This document shows positions 33,192 to 41,612 of a DNA stretch of 64,000 nt, one piece after another. Below the pieces are notes generated by a model. That model searched no databases, had not been told where the DNA came from, and was given only the letters and a program-made list of their open reading frames with translations. A program made the position numbers and the translations under genes. The stretch comes from Cryptosporangium arvum DSM 44712 (GTDB taxonomy: Bacteria > Actinomycetota > Actinomycetes > Mycobacteriales > Cryptosporangiaceae), in NCBI RefSeq assembly GCF_000585375.1, contig NZ_KK073874.1:5851864-5915863 (forward strand), in the 5' to 3' direction. How positions within the stretch are numbered: the first letter of the stretch is position 1; each line of letters opens with the position of its first letter.

Positions 33192-33720
33192 GAAGCGCCT
33201 AGCGCTGGAGCGCCTAGCGCAAGGCCGCTGGGCGCACCGACGCTGGACGCATGGGTACTCGGCGGAGAGCATTCGGCGCGATCAGGGCTGGGCACTTGCA
33301 GCTAGGCACTGGGGGCTCGGCACGGCGCGATTGCTGCTGGGGCGCTTGTCGGCTGGGCGCTCGGCGCGGGACCGCTGGGTGGCTGGGCGCTCGGCGCATA
33401 AACGCTGGGCGCATGGGACTCGGCGGAGGCTCACTCGGCGGGCTCAGGACTGGGGCGCTGAGGGCTGGGGGCGCTCAGGACTGGACGGACTGGGGGCCTC
33501 GGCGTGGAGCGCGAGGCACTTGTCGCTAAGGCGGTTATCGGCCGGGGCGATCGGCGCGGGAACACTTGGCGATGGAGCGCTCGGCACTGGTGGGCCGAGC
33601 ATTGGAGCGCCTAGCGCAAGGGCGCGAGGCACTCGGCACTAGGTCGATCGCGGCTGGCGCACTCGGGCGCTCGGCGCACAGACGCTGGGCGCATGGGCAC
33701 TCGGCGGAGCCCCATTCAAC
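33192..33720 (+). repeat. Degenerate 15-bp tandem array
   Basis: Successive 15-base units fit nnnGCGCTNGGCGCA, for example at 33192, 33207, 33222, 33237, 33357, 33387 and 33402, with phase slips, and again at 33577 and 33667 (exactly six units apart). A composite with GCTGGGCGCATGGG then CTCGGCGGAG recurs near 33237-33266, 33402 and 33680. The period equals five codons. One plus frame reads as five-residue repeats (LGDGALGTG type) for about 30 residues before a stop, so a decayed pentapeptide-like gene is possible. Confidence 0.65.
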
Positions 33721-33735
33721 AGCGGCACATTCAGC

Positions 33736-33785
33736 GCGCTCAGAACTGGGCGCTCAGAACTGGGCGCTCAGAACTGGGCGCTCAG
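33736..33785 (+). repeat. 14-bp tandem repeat, about 3.5 copies
   Basis: GCGCTCAGAACTGG is repeated head to tail three times exactly, followed by a partial fourth copy. Perfect identity suggests recent expansion inside the older, degenerate block. Confidence 0.9.
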
Positions 33786-34036
33786 AGGGATCGGCGCCGG
33801 AGGGCTCGGCGCAGGGCGCTCACGGTAAGCATTGGAGGGCTCGGTGCGGAGCGCTTGCCGCTTAGGCGGTTAGCGGATGGGGTGCCCGGCACGAGGACGG
33901 GTAGCGATGGAGCACCGCGCACCTAACCGCTAGTGCGCGAGGCTCTCGGCACTGGGCCTATCGCCGCTCAGGTCCTCAGCGCATCCGGGCACGCGGCACT
34001 CGGGCACGCGGTGCACCCGGCGCACTCGGGCACTCC

Positions 34037-34087
34037 GCACCCAACCACCTGGCGCACCCAACCACCTGGCGCACCCAACCACCCGAG
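34037..34087 (+). repeat. 17-bp tandem repeat, three copies
   Basis: GCACCCAACCACCTGGC occurs at 34037 and 34054 exactly and at 34071 with a diverged end (CCGAG). It lies just before the end of the dha operon. Confidence 0.9.
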
Positions 34088-34141
34088 AACCGCGCACCCG
34101 AGCCCGCTCCCTCGACACACAGCGCATTGGCACCTTAAGTC

Positions 34142-36763
34142 TCACGCTCGGGTGGAGGGTGAGAAGTACCCACCGGCTTCCGTAGCGGTCGATGCCTTGA
34201 GTGCGGCAGCAGCAGCCTGGGCGGCGTCGGCGGCGTCGGTTTCCCTCACGGCCTGTTTCACCATGGGTACCAGCGCCGGGGCGACGCTGAGTTCGCGCAC
34301 CCCGAGCCCGATCAGCACCGCGGCGGCGCCGGGTTCGGAGGCGAACTCGCCGCACACGCTGACCCGTGTGTGCGTGCCGGCCGCCCGGCCGACGGCGTCG
34401 ATCAGCCGCAGTACACCGGGGTCCCAGGGGTTTCCCAGCGCCGCCACCCCTTCGTCCCCGCGCGCCGCGGCGAGCGTGTACTGGGTGAGGTCGTTCGTGC
34501 CGATGCTGAACTCGTCGACGAGCGGCGCCAGCGCGGCCGCCTTGAGCGCCGCGGACGGGACCTCCACCATCGCGGCCACCTCGAGCCCCGGGGGCGCGCC
34601 ACGCCGCTCCGTCCGGACCGCGTCGTCCAGTGCCGTTCGCGCGGCGGCGAGCTCGTCGACGGTGCTGACCATCGGGAACATGACGGTCACCGGCGTCTCG
34701 TGCGCGACCCGCACGATCGCCGTGAGCTGCGCCGCGAACAGATCGGGGCGCAGCAGCGAGAACCGGAGCCCGCGCACCCCGAGGAACGGATTCTCGGAGG
34801 CGGGCACCGGGGCGTAGGGCAGCGGCTTGTCGCCCCCCACGTCCAGCGTCCGCAGCGTGAGGCGACGCCCTCCGAGCGCGCCGGCGAGCGCGCGGTAGGT
34901 CTCGGTCTGCTCGTCCACGTCGGGGGGCGTGCTCCGGCCGAGGAACAGGAACTCGGTGCGCACCAGCCCCGCGAGATCCGCGCCCGCCGCCGCGGCCGCG
35001 GTGGCGTCGTCGAGCCCGGCCAGGTTCGCGCCCACCTGGATCCGGACCCCGTCGGTGGTGTGCGCGGACCGGTGCGCACCGGCGTCCGCCACCCGCCGAC
35101 GCCGAGCCGCCTCATCCCGAGCCGCGACGAACCGTTCGACGACGTCCGGGGCCGGGTCGACCACCAGCTCACCGGTACTCCCGTCGAACGCGATCGGAGT
35201 GCCGTCCGCGAGGTCGAGCACGGACTCCCCGGCCGCGACGACCGCCGGGACGCCGCGGGCACGCAGAAGTAGCACGCTGTGCGCGGTGGGACTGCCGTGA
35301 GCAAGCACGACCCCGGCCGCCTCGATCCTCACCGCGTCCACGGGGGTGAGCCCGTCCCCCACGAACACCGCCGCTGCGCCCTCGTCCCCGCCCGCGCTCG
35401 AACCGCCGGCTACCTCCCCAGTTCCCTCGATGGCCCGATTCGGTGCGGGCGGGGTCGCCAGGGCGGTCAGGACCTGCACGCGCAGGGCGGCCAGATCTTC
35501 GGCTCGGGCGCGGAGGTAGGCGTCGGGGAGCGCGCGCCACTCGGCCTCGGCGGCGCTGATCGCCTCGGACCAGGCGGCTCCGGCGTCCGCGCCGGACGTG
35601 ATGCGGGTGGCGGCGGCGGAACGGAGCGCCGGGTCGTCCAGCAGGAGCAGGTGCGCGTCGAAGATCGCCGCCTCGGTGGCGCCGACCTCGGCGGCGGCGC
35701 GGTCGCGGACGGCGGTCACCTCGGTGGTCACCGCGGTAAGGGCGTGTTCGAGTCGCTGCTGCTCGGTCGCGGCGTCCACCGGCCCGGTACGCGGCGCGGG
35801 CACCACGGCGCGGGTACCGGACCTCCGCACGACCCCCACCACCACCCCCGGCGACGCCGCCAACGCCCCGCTCCCCGCCGTGGCCGTCCCGCCCGCCACC
35901 GCCGCTGCTCCCGCCTGGGGAACGACGGCCCCGGACGACACCTCTCCCGCCGGGGGGACCGCGACGGGAGACGTCGTGCCGTCGGACACCGGTGTGAAGG
36001 CGGCGAAGATCTCGGCGGCGGCGGTCAGGATCCGGGTCAGGGCGGCGGGCTCGCCGGGTGGGACCCGGACCTCGACCTCGTGGCCGGCGAGGGCGCCCAG
36101 GGTGGCCACGCGGGAGAGGCTCTCGGCGGGGACCGGGCCCGCTCCGGTCGTGCGGTTGCGGAGCTCGACCGGCACGCCGACCTGGCGGACCACTCCCACC
36201 AACGCGGCCGCCGGACGGGCATGCAGACCTTGCGGATCCGTCACCACGAACACCCCGGCCAGCGGCTCGCCTGCCCCCAGGCCGGACGCGGACGGCTCGG
36301 ACGCCGGCGACGGGGCCAGGTGATCGGACTTGGGGATCAGGCCGGACGCCGCCTCGGCCGCCACCGACGCGCGGTCCGCGCCGCCCGCCGCGGCCACCAC
36401 GGCCCCGACCAGACCCTCCACCAGCGGCGCCGGGCTCAGCACCACCCCGTCCCGAACCTCGTCGTCGAGCAGCTCGAGAGCCATCTCGGCCGACAACAAC
36501 GCCGAACCCAGATCCATCAGCACGACCACGCCCGCCGCGCCGCTGATTTCGGTGATCGAGTCGGCGATCGCTACCGCGTCGGTGCCGAAGGTCTCCTCGT
36601 CGAGACCGGCCGCGATGCCGATCCGCACCGGAGCGCCCTGGGCCATCTCCCCCGCGAGCCGCACGGCCGCCTCGGCCAGCGCCCGGCTGTGCGACACCAC
36701 CACGATGCCGACGGTCTGCCCGCCGCCGTCCCCCGCCGCGACCCCGACCGCCGAATCACGCAT
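34142..36763 (-). CDS. dhaM: DhaM-HPr-Enzyme I fusion phosphotransferase
   Basis: This 873-residue protein joins three phosphotransfer modules. DhaM (EIIA-Man fold, residues 1-135) has VVVSHSRALAEA with His25. HPr (about 165-260) has TDPQGLHARPAAA with His181. Enzyme I (about 305-873) has SPTAHSVLLLRARGVPAVVA with His495 and the PEP domain with SVCGEFASEP and Cys804. It should carry phosphate from PEP through EI and HPr to DhaM and then to ADP on DhaL for dihydroxyacetone phosphorylation. It overlaps dhaL by eight bases and is last of the operon. Confidence 0.92.
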   Translation of the reverse strand: MRDSAVGVAAGDGGGQTVGIVVVSHSRALAEAAVRLAGEMAQGAPVRIGIAAGLDEETFGTDAVAIADSITEISGAAGVVVLMDLGSALLSAEMALELLDDEVRDGVVLSPAPLVEGLVGAVVAAAGGADRASVAAEAASGLIPKSDHLAPSPASEPSASGLGAGEPLAGVFVVTDPQGLHARPAAALVGVVRQVGVPVELRNRTTGAGPVPAESLSRVATLGALAGHEVEVRVPPGEPAALTRILTAAAEIFAAFTPVSDGTTSPVAVPPAGEVSSGAVVPQAGAAAVAGGTATAGSGALAASPGVVVGVVRRSGTRAVVPAPRTGPVDAATEQQRLEHALTAVTTEVTAVRDRAAAEVGATEAAIFDAHLLLLDDPALRSAAATRITSGADAGAAWSEAISAAEAEWRALPDAYLRARAEDLAALRVQVLTALATPPAPNRAIEGTGEVAGGSSAGGDEGAAAVFVGDGLTPVDAVRIEAAGVVLAHGSPTAHSVLLLRARGVPAVVAAGESVLDLADGTPIAFDGSTGELVVDPAPDVVERFVAARDEAARRRRVADAGAHRSAHTTDGVRIQVGANLAGLDDATAAAAAGADLAGLVRTEFLFLGRSTPPDVDEQTETYRALAGALGGRRLTLRTLDVGGDKPLPYAPVPASENPFLGVRGLRFSLLRPDLFAAQLTAIVRVAHETPVTVMFPMVSTVDELAAARTALDDAVRTERRGAPPGLEVAAMVEVPSAALKAAALAPLVDEFSIGTNDLTQYTLAAARGDEGVAALGNPWDPGVLRLIDAVGRAAGTHTRVSVCGEFASEPGAAAVLIGLGVRELSVAPALVPMVKQAVRETDAADAAQAAAAALKASTATEAGGYFSPSTRA

Positions 36764-37337
36764 CGGCTACCAGCGTGGACGCGGCCGCCGCCACCAGCAA
36801 CGTCGCCGACGCCGCTCCCGGATCCAGATGCCCGGCGCTGCGCTCCCCCAGATAACTGGCCCGGCCCTTCCGCGCCACCAGCGGGATCGTCGCGTCGCGG
36901 CCGGTCTCGGCGGCGGCGCGCACCTCGCCCCAGTCCTTGCCGGCCTCCAGCGCCTCCACGGCCGGCACCAGCGCGTCGAGCATCGTCTTCTCGCCGGTGG
37001 TGGACTTGCCCCGGGCCGCGACACCGTCCACACCGGCCCGGAACGCAGCCGGTACACCGCCCGGGAGGGCTCCGGCGGCGCGCAGGAAGAACGTGCCGTA
37101 GAGCGGCCCGCTGGCCCCGCCGACGGTGCTCACCAGCACCATGCCGACCTTCTTCAGCAGCGCGGCGTCGTCGTCGAACGAGGTGGCGTCGAGCGCCGCC
37201 ACCACCGCGGTGAGCCCGCGCGCGAGGTTGGAACCGTGGTCGGCGTCGCCGATCGCGGAGTCCAGCTCGGTCAGCCGCGGCGCCTCCTCGATCGCCAGCC
37301 GCGCGAACTCGCGGACCCAGGCCTCGACGCCGCTCAT
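36756..37337 (-). CDS. dhaL: Dihydroxyacetone kinase subunit L
   Basis: This 193-residue all-helical ADP-binding subunit has ELDSAIGDADHGSNLARGLT, whose Asp residues bind Mg-ADP, followed by TVGGASGPLYGTFFLRAAGA and GEKTMLDALVPAV. It donates phosphate to dihydroxyacetone held by DhaK and is rephosphorylated by DhaM. ATG 37337 overlaps the dhaK stop by four bases (ATGA). The frame is open further upstream, but family alignment fixes the start. Confidence 0.95.
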   Translation of the reverse strand: MSGVEAWVREFARLAIEEAPRLTELDSAIGDADHGSNLARGLTAVVAALDATSFDDDAALLKKVGMVLVSTVGGASGPLYGTFFLRAAGALPGGVPAAFRAGVDGVAARGKSTTGEKTMLDALVPAVEALEAGKDWGEVRAAAETGRDATIPLVARKGRASYLGERSAGHLDPGAASATLLVAAAASTLVADA

Positions 37338-38320
37338 GCGCCCCACCGCAGCCCGGGGGTGTCCACCGGTGCGTCCCACAGGCGGAGCAGCTCGTCGTCG
37401 AGGGCGAGCAGGGTGACCGACGCCCCGGCCATGTCGAGGCTGGTGATGTACGGCCCCACCAGCGACCGCACGACCGGCACCCCGTGCTTGCCGAGCAGCG
37501 CCGCGACCTCGCCGTAGAGCAGGTACTGCTCGATCAGCGGCGTCGCGCCGAGCCCGTTGACGAACGCGAGCACCCCCTGCTCGGGCTGGATCTCGGCCAG
37601 CACCGGCTCGACGAGCATCGCGGCGGCGTCCTTCGCCGACGCGAGCGGGACGCGCTTCCGGCCCGGTTCGCCGTGGATGCCGATGCCGAGCTCCATCTGG
37701 TCCTCGGGCAGGTCGAACGTGGGCTTGCCGGCGGCAGGCACGGTGCCCGACGTCAGCGCCAGGCCCATGCTGCGCCCGCGGTCGTTGACGCGCTGCGCGA
37801 TCGCCGCCACCTCGGCGAGGCTGCGCCGTTCCTCGGCGGCGGCACCCGCGATCTTCTCCAGCAGCACGGTGACGCCGACCCCGCGCCGCCCGGCGGTGTA
37901 GAGGCTGTCCTCCACGGCGACGTCGTCGTTGGTGATCACGGTCGCGATCTCCGTGCCCTCGGCGAGTTCGGCGGCCATCTCGAAGTTCATCACGTCGCCG
38001 GTGTAGTTCTTCACGATGTGCAGCACCCCGGCGCCCCCGTCGGCGCGCTGCGTGGCGGCGAGGATCTGATCGGGCACCGGGGAGGTGAAGACCTCGCCGG
38101 CGGCCGCGGCGTCGAGCATGCCGAGCCCGACAAAACCGCCGTGCAGCGGCTCGTGGCCGGAGCCGCCGCCGGAGACGAGACCGACCTTGCCCGGTACCGG
38201 CCCGTCGGCGCGGTAGACGACCCGGTGCTCGAGGTCGACCCCGAGCTTCGGGTGCGCGGCCGCGAGACCGGCGAGGGCCTCCACCACGACGTCGGCCGGA
38301 GCGTTGATGAGTTTTTTCAT
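37334..38320 (-). CDS. dhaK: Dihydroxyacetone kinase subunit K
   Basis: This 328-residue substrate-binding subunit starts MKKLINAPADVVVEALAGLA. His216 in GIGIHGEPGRKR is the residue that binds dihydroxyacetone covalently in this family, and His56 in GGGSGHEPLH is the second conserved histidine. It is the first gene of dhaK-dhaL-dhaM, with a GAGGAG ribosome site. The operon feeds dihydroxyacetone, from glycerol or formaldehyde metabolism, into glycolysis using PEP. Confidence 0.96.
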   Translation of the reverse strand: MKKLINAPADVVVEALAGLAAAHPKLGVDLEHRVVYRADGPVPGKVGLVSGGGSGHEPLHGGFVGLGMLDAAAAGEVFTSPVPDQILAATQRADGGAGVLHIVKNYTGDVMNFEMAAELAEGTEIATVITNDDVAVEDSLYTAGRRGVGVTVLLEKIAGAAAEERRSLAEVAAIAQRVNDRGRSMGLALTSGTVPAAGKPTFDLPEDQMELGIGIHGEPGRKRVPLASAKDAAAMLVEPVLAEIQPEQGVLAFVNGLGATPLIEQYLLYGEVAALLGKHGVPVVRSLVGPYITSLDMAGASVTLLALDDELLRLWDAPVDTPGLRWGA

Positions 38321-38340
38321 GCCGGGCTCCTCTGCTCGTA

Positions 38341-39366
38341 CTACGGAAGATCCTCCGGTAAACCGCGGGACGCCACCGCGGCCGCGAGATCCGCCCCCAG
38401 CGCCGGCGCGAACTTGAACAGGTTCTCACCCCACACCGACAGAACCGGGCCGGACCGAGCGACGTGGATCCCGTCGCCGAGCCCACGGGTGGGGGCGCAG
38501 TAGACCTCGTCGACCGGCTCCGGCGCGACGACGTCGGACAGGAACTCACGCACGTACGCCGTCACGGCGGACAGCGCCCGGCGACGCGCCTCCGCGACCG
38601 GCAACGACCAGGCGGTGTCCTCGGCCGGTAAGTGGGCTCCCAGAGCCCAGAGCCCCGCACCGGCGAGGTGCCCGTAGGTCGTGAACCCGTCCCGCCAGGA
38701 AGCGCTCCGCTCGATCCAGCACCGCAGATCAGCGCCGGGCACCAGCGGAAACGTGAACCGGAAGTGATGCTCGGGGTCGGCCACCACCTCGGAGGTCAGC
38801 GGCCCCGCCCCCGCCGCGACCAGCACCGAGTCGCACTGCCAGCTCCCTCGGGACGAATGGATCGTCGCGGTGTGCCCGTGCACGGTGACGCGCTCCACGT
38901 CGTCGACCACGAGACCGCGGCGTACCGCGGCGGCCAGGAACGCGCCGGTGCGGGCGGCCCGGATCACGCCGCCGGCCGGGTCGACCAGGAAGGGGCCGGG
39001 TGTGTCCGGCTGCGCGGGCAGGCCCGGGACGGACGAGAGCGACGGATAGAGTCCACAGCGGACACCGGCGGCGCGCATCGCCGCGTACCGCTCGGCCGCG
39101 CCGGCCCCGCTGACCACGGTGGTCTCGGCGCCGATCAGGACCTGCCCGGTCGTGCGCTCCCAGCGGCTCCAGCCCTCCCGTGCCCGGACCGCGTAGCGCA
39201 CCAGGGCGGGCGTGTCGTGGGCGTAGCGGAAGATGCGGGTGTCGCCGCGCGAGCGGCCGGTCATCGGCGCCGCGCGGTCGAAGACGCGCACGGTGACGGG
39301 GTAGCGCCGCAGCGCGTACGCGGTCGACAGACCGACGATGCCGGCCCCGATCACCCCGATCCGCAC
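38341..39366 (-). CDS. FAD-dependent amine oxidase (MSOX-like)
   Basis: This 341-residue protein begins with a dinucleotide fold (MRIGVIGAGIVGLSTAYALR). It resembles monomeric sarcosine oxidase/N-methyltryptophan oxidase: GRSRGDTRIFRYAHDTPAL, a Cys in VYCAPTRGLGDG at the usual position for covalent FAD, and WGENLFKFAPALGADLA at the C terminus. Such enzymes oxidise N-methyl amines to give formaldehyde, or other secondary amines. It is 20 bp upstream of dhaK on the same strand, so it may be co-transcribed. The substrate is not proven. Confidence 0.82.
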   Translation of the reverse strand: MRIGVIGAGIVGLSTAYALRRYPVTVRVFDRAAPMTGRSRGDTRIFRYAHDTPALVRYAVRAREGWSRWERTTGQVLIGAETTVVSGAGAAERYAAMRAAGVRCGLYPSLSSVPGLPAQPDTPGPFLVDPAGGVIRAARTGAFLAAAVRRGLVVDDVERVTVHGHTATIHSSRGSWQCDSVLVAAGAGPLTSEVVADPEHHFRFTFPLVPGADLRCWIERSASWRDGFTTYGHLAGAGLWALGAHLPAEDTAWSLPVAEARRRALSAVTAYVREFLSDVVAPEPVDEVYCAPTRGLGDGIHVARSGPVLSVWGENLFKFAPALGADLAAAVASRGLPEDLP

Positions 39367-39376
39367 CCCTACAGGC

Positions 39377-39868
39377 CTACACCACCGGAGGCAGGGTCGA
39401 CCAGGGGAAGTTGATCCAGCGGTCGGTGCGCCGCCAGACGTACTCGCACTTCACCAGCGACTGCGGCTTCTCGTAGAGCACCGCGGTCCGTGCCTCGGCG
39501 ACGTGGGCACCGCAGAACCCGGAGACGACCTCGAGCGTGCGACCGGTGTCGGCGACGTCGTCGACGATGAGGACGCGGGCTCCGGCCAGGTCGACGATCT
39601 CGGGTACCGGCGGGAGCATCACCGGCACGGCGAGGCGCTCGTCCACCCCGGTGTAGAACTCGACGTTTATCGTCGCCACGTTCTTGACGTCGAGCGCGTA
39701 CGCCAGCGCACCGGCCGGCAGCAGCCCGCCGCGGGCGATCGCGAGCACGATCTCGGGCCGGTATCCGTCCTCGGCGATCTGCGTCGCCAGGTCACGGGAC
39801 GCGGTCCCGAACAGATCCCAGTCCAGGACTTCGCGGTCGATGTCGGGTCCGGCTGCGTCTGCGCTCAC
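39377..39868 (-). CDS. Phosphoribosyltransferase
   Basis: This 163-residue type I phosphoribosyltransferase has the PRPP loop VLIVDDVADTGRTLEVV and a purine-enzyme-like N terminus (DGYRPEIVLAIARGGLLPAG). Related actinobacterial proteins are annotated as hypoxanthine/xanthine-type enzymes. The start GTG 39868 lacks a ribosome site, but TACGAT six bases upstream would give a leaderless mRNA. It is 10 bp downstream of the MSOX-like gene, same strand order reversed, i.e. it precedes it. Exact base specificity is unknown. Confidence 0.85.
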   Translation of the reverse strand: MSADAAGPDIDREVLDWDLFGTASRDLATQIAEDGYRPEIVLAIARGGLLPAGALAYALDVKNVATINVEFYTGVDERLAVPVMLPPVPEIVDLAGARVLIVDDVADTGRTLEVVSGFCGAHVAEARTAVLYEKPQSLVKCEYVWRRTDRWINFPWSTLPPVV

Positions 39869-39943
39869 GGCGGAATCGTAAACAGACCTGGCCGGCCGCC
39901 CCGAACCGAGCAACAGTTGTTGCACTGTAATCAAGGAGGCCCG

Positions 39944-40843
39944 ATGCTCGACGTCTACTCTCAAATCGTCACCCGGGTCGCCCGCACCGTCGGGCCGCAG
40001 GTCGCGGCGCTGACCGTCCGCAGCCGGCGCGGTGAGGGCGCCGGGTCCGCGGTGGTCGTCGGCCACGACGGTCTGCTGCTGACGAACGCCCACGTCGTGG
40101 CCGGTGCCGACGGGGGAAGGGTCGCGTTCGCCGACGGCTCGGAGACCCGGTTCCGGGTGATCGGCGCCGACCCGCTCTCCGACCTCGCGGTCGCCCGCGC
40201 CGACGAGACCCCCGGCGACGCCGCCGAACTGGGCGACGCCGACGCGCTGCAGGTGGGGCAGCTGGTCGTCGCGGTGGGCAACCCGCTCGGGCTCTCCGGC
40301 ACGGTCACGGCCGGGGTGGTGAGCGCGCTCGGCCGCTCGCTCCCGGCACGCAGCGCCGGCACCACCCGCCTGATCGAGGACGTCATCCAGACCGACGCCG
40401 CGCTCAACCCCGGCAACTCCGGCGGAGCGCTCGCCGACGCGGAGGGCCGGGTCGTCGGCATCAACACCGCGGTCGCCGGGGTCGGCGTCGGGCTCGCGGT
40501 GCCGATCAACGCGACGACGCGCCGGATCCTTCGCGCGCTGGAGGCCGACGGCCGGGTCCGGCGGGCCTACCTCGGGCTGGTGACCGCCCCGGTGCCGCTA
40601 CCGGAGAAGCTCGGCGAAGCACGCGGCCTGCGCGTCGTCGAGGTCGTGGCGGGCAGCCCCGCCGCCCGGGCCGGGCTGCGCGCCGGAGACCTCCTGCTCG
40701 ACGCCGCCCGCGCCCCGGTCCGCGACGCCCAGGGGCTGCAGAAACTGCTGTTCACCGACGCCATCGGCCGGCCGTTACCGCTCACCGTCTTCCGCAACGG
40801 CGCGATGGTCGACGTCGTGGCGGTGCCCACCGAACTCAGCTGA
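39944..40843 (+). CDS. Cytoplasmic HtrA-like trypsin/PDZ protease
   Basis: This 299-residue S1C protease has the triad His50 (LLLTNAHVVAG), Asp80 (PLSDLAVAR) and Ser159 (ALNPGNSGGAL), then one PDZ domain (residues about 205-290: VVEVVAGSPAARAGLRAGDL). It has no signal peptide or membrane helix, unlike most HtrA proteins, so it probably works inside the cell. ATG 39944 has a perfect AAGGAGG ribosome site. A TGTAAT minus-10-like box lies 20 bp upstream. It converges on the DUF427 gene with an 8-bp overlap. Confidence 0.93.
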   Translation: MLDVYSQIVTRVARTVGPQVAALTVRSRRGEGAGSAVVVGHDGLLLTNAHVVAGADGGRVAFADGSETRFRVIGADPLSDLAVARADETPGDAAELGDADALQVGQLVVAVGNPLGLSGTVTAGVVSALGRSLPARSAGTTRLIEDVIQTDAALNPGNSGGALADAEGRVVGINTAVAGVGVGLAVPINATTRRILRALEADGRVRRAYLGLVTAPVPLPEKLGEARGLRVVEVVAGSPAARAGLRAGDLLLDAARAPVRDAQGLQKLLFTDAIGRPLPLTVFRNGAMVDVVAVPTELS

Positions 40844-41603
40844 AGTGGGTCTCCGGCCGTTCCTGCACGACACCGTCGATCGTCACGTCGACCTTCTCGT
40901 CGTAGAACGCGGCCAGCCCCGTCACCTTCTGGCTCTCCGGCAGCGGCGACCGGTAGGTCCAGACGATGTTCCGGTGCTCGGCGCCCGACTCCAGCACGAC
41001 GTCCCAGTAGGTCGCGGCGCCCTTGTACGGGCAGTGCGTGACCAGCTCCGACGGCCGGAGCAGCTCGAGCCGCACGTCGGTCAGCGGCAGGTAGTAACGC
41101 GGCGGCAGCGACGTCTCGAACAGGATCCGCGGCTGACGGGAGTCGGCCACCACGACGCCGTCGACGCTGACCTGAACGTGGCGGCTGCTGCTCAGGATGT
41201 CGACGCGCTTGTACGGGTCGCGGGGGTGGACGTAGACCGGCTCGTCCTCCTCCAGCCACTCGTCCATCGACGCCCAGTCGAGCCGGACCAGCGCGCGGAG
41301 TTCCGGGAGCGGCGACGACGGGAACGTCACCGCCGCGCTCGGCAGCGTCCGGTCCGGGAGCACGACGTCGTGCACGACACCGTCGCCCCGGCTGGGCGAC
41401 CGACTCACCTCGCCGGTCGCGACCAGCTCGGCCAGGACGTCGTCGCGCGGCAGGTAGTAGGCCGGGTAGTAGGGAACCTCCCAGACCAGCACCGGGTGGC
41501 GCGTATCGGCGACCACCCGCCCCGCGACCAGCGCGCGGACCCGTTTGCGGCCCGGCTCGACCCGGACCCGGCCTCTGGCGTTCTCACTGGACATGGACGC
41601 CAT
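40836..41603 (-). CDS. Tandem DUF427 domain protein
   Basis: This 255-residue protein has two copies of the DUF427 fold: one at about 15-120 (VRALVAGRVVADTRHPVLVW; YYLPRDDV) and one at about 140-250 (VQVSVDGVVVADSRQPRILF; YYLPLTDV; VTHCPYKGAATYWDVV). The function of DUF427 is unknown. Only the second copy keeps the Cys-Pro-x-K-G segment. Start ATG 41603 or 41594. The last codons overlap the convergent protease gene. Confidence 0.88.
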   Translation of the reverse strand: MASMSSENARGRVRVEPGRKRVRALVAGRVVADTRHPVLVWEVPYYPAYYLPRDDVLAELVATGEVSRSPSRGDGVVHDVVLPDRTLPSAAVTFPSSPLPELRALVRLDWASMDEWLEEDEPVYVHPRDPYKRVDILSSSRHVQVSVDGVVVADSRQPRILFETSLPPRYYLPLTDVRLELLRPSELVTHCPYKGAATYWDVVLESGAEHRNIVWTYRSPLPESQKVTGLAAFYDEKVDVTIDGVVQERPETHFS

Positions 41604-41612
41604 TGTCCCCGA

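Larger units (their letters stand above)
32993..34141. other. 1.15-kb gene-free region built of short repeats
   Basis: No open frame on either strand resembles a known protein, and stops (often inside GCGCCTAGCGC) interrupt every long frame. Much of the region is made of short GC-rich repeats described separately. It separates the DDN-like gene from the dha operon, which ends at 34142. Confidence 0.65.

Noticed and set aside
33045-33926. Several 60-140 codon frames in the 33-kb repeat block
   Set aside because: They are all short, repeat-derived, and interrupted by stops; no ribosome site or homology-like segment supports them.
33192-34087. CRISPR array
   Set aside because: Units are short, contiguous and without unique spacers, and no cas gene is nearby.
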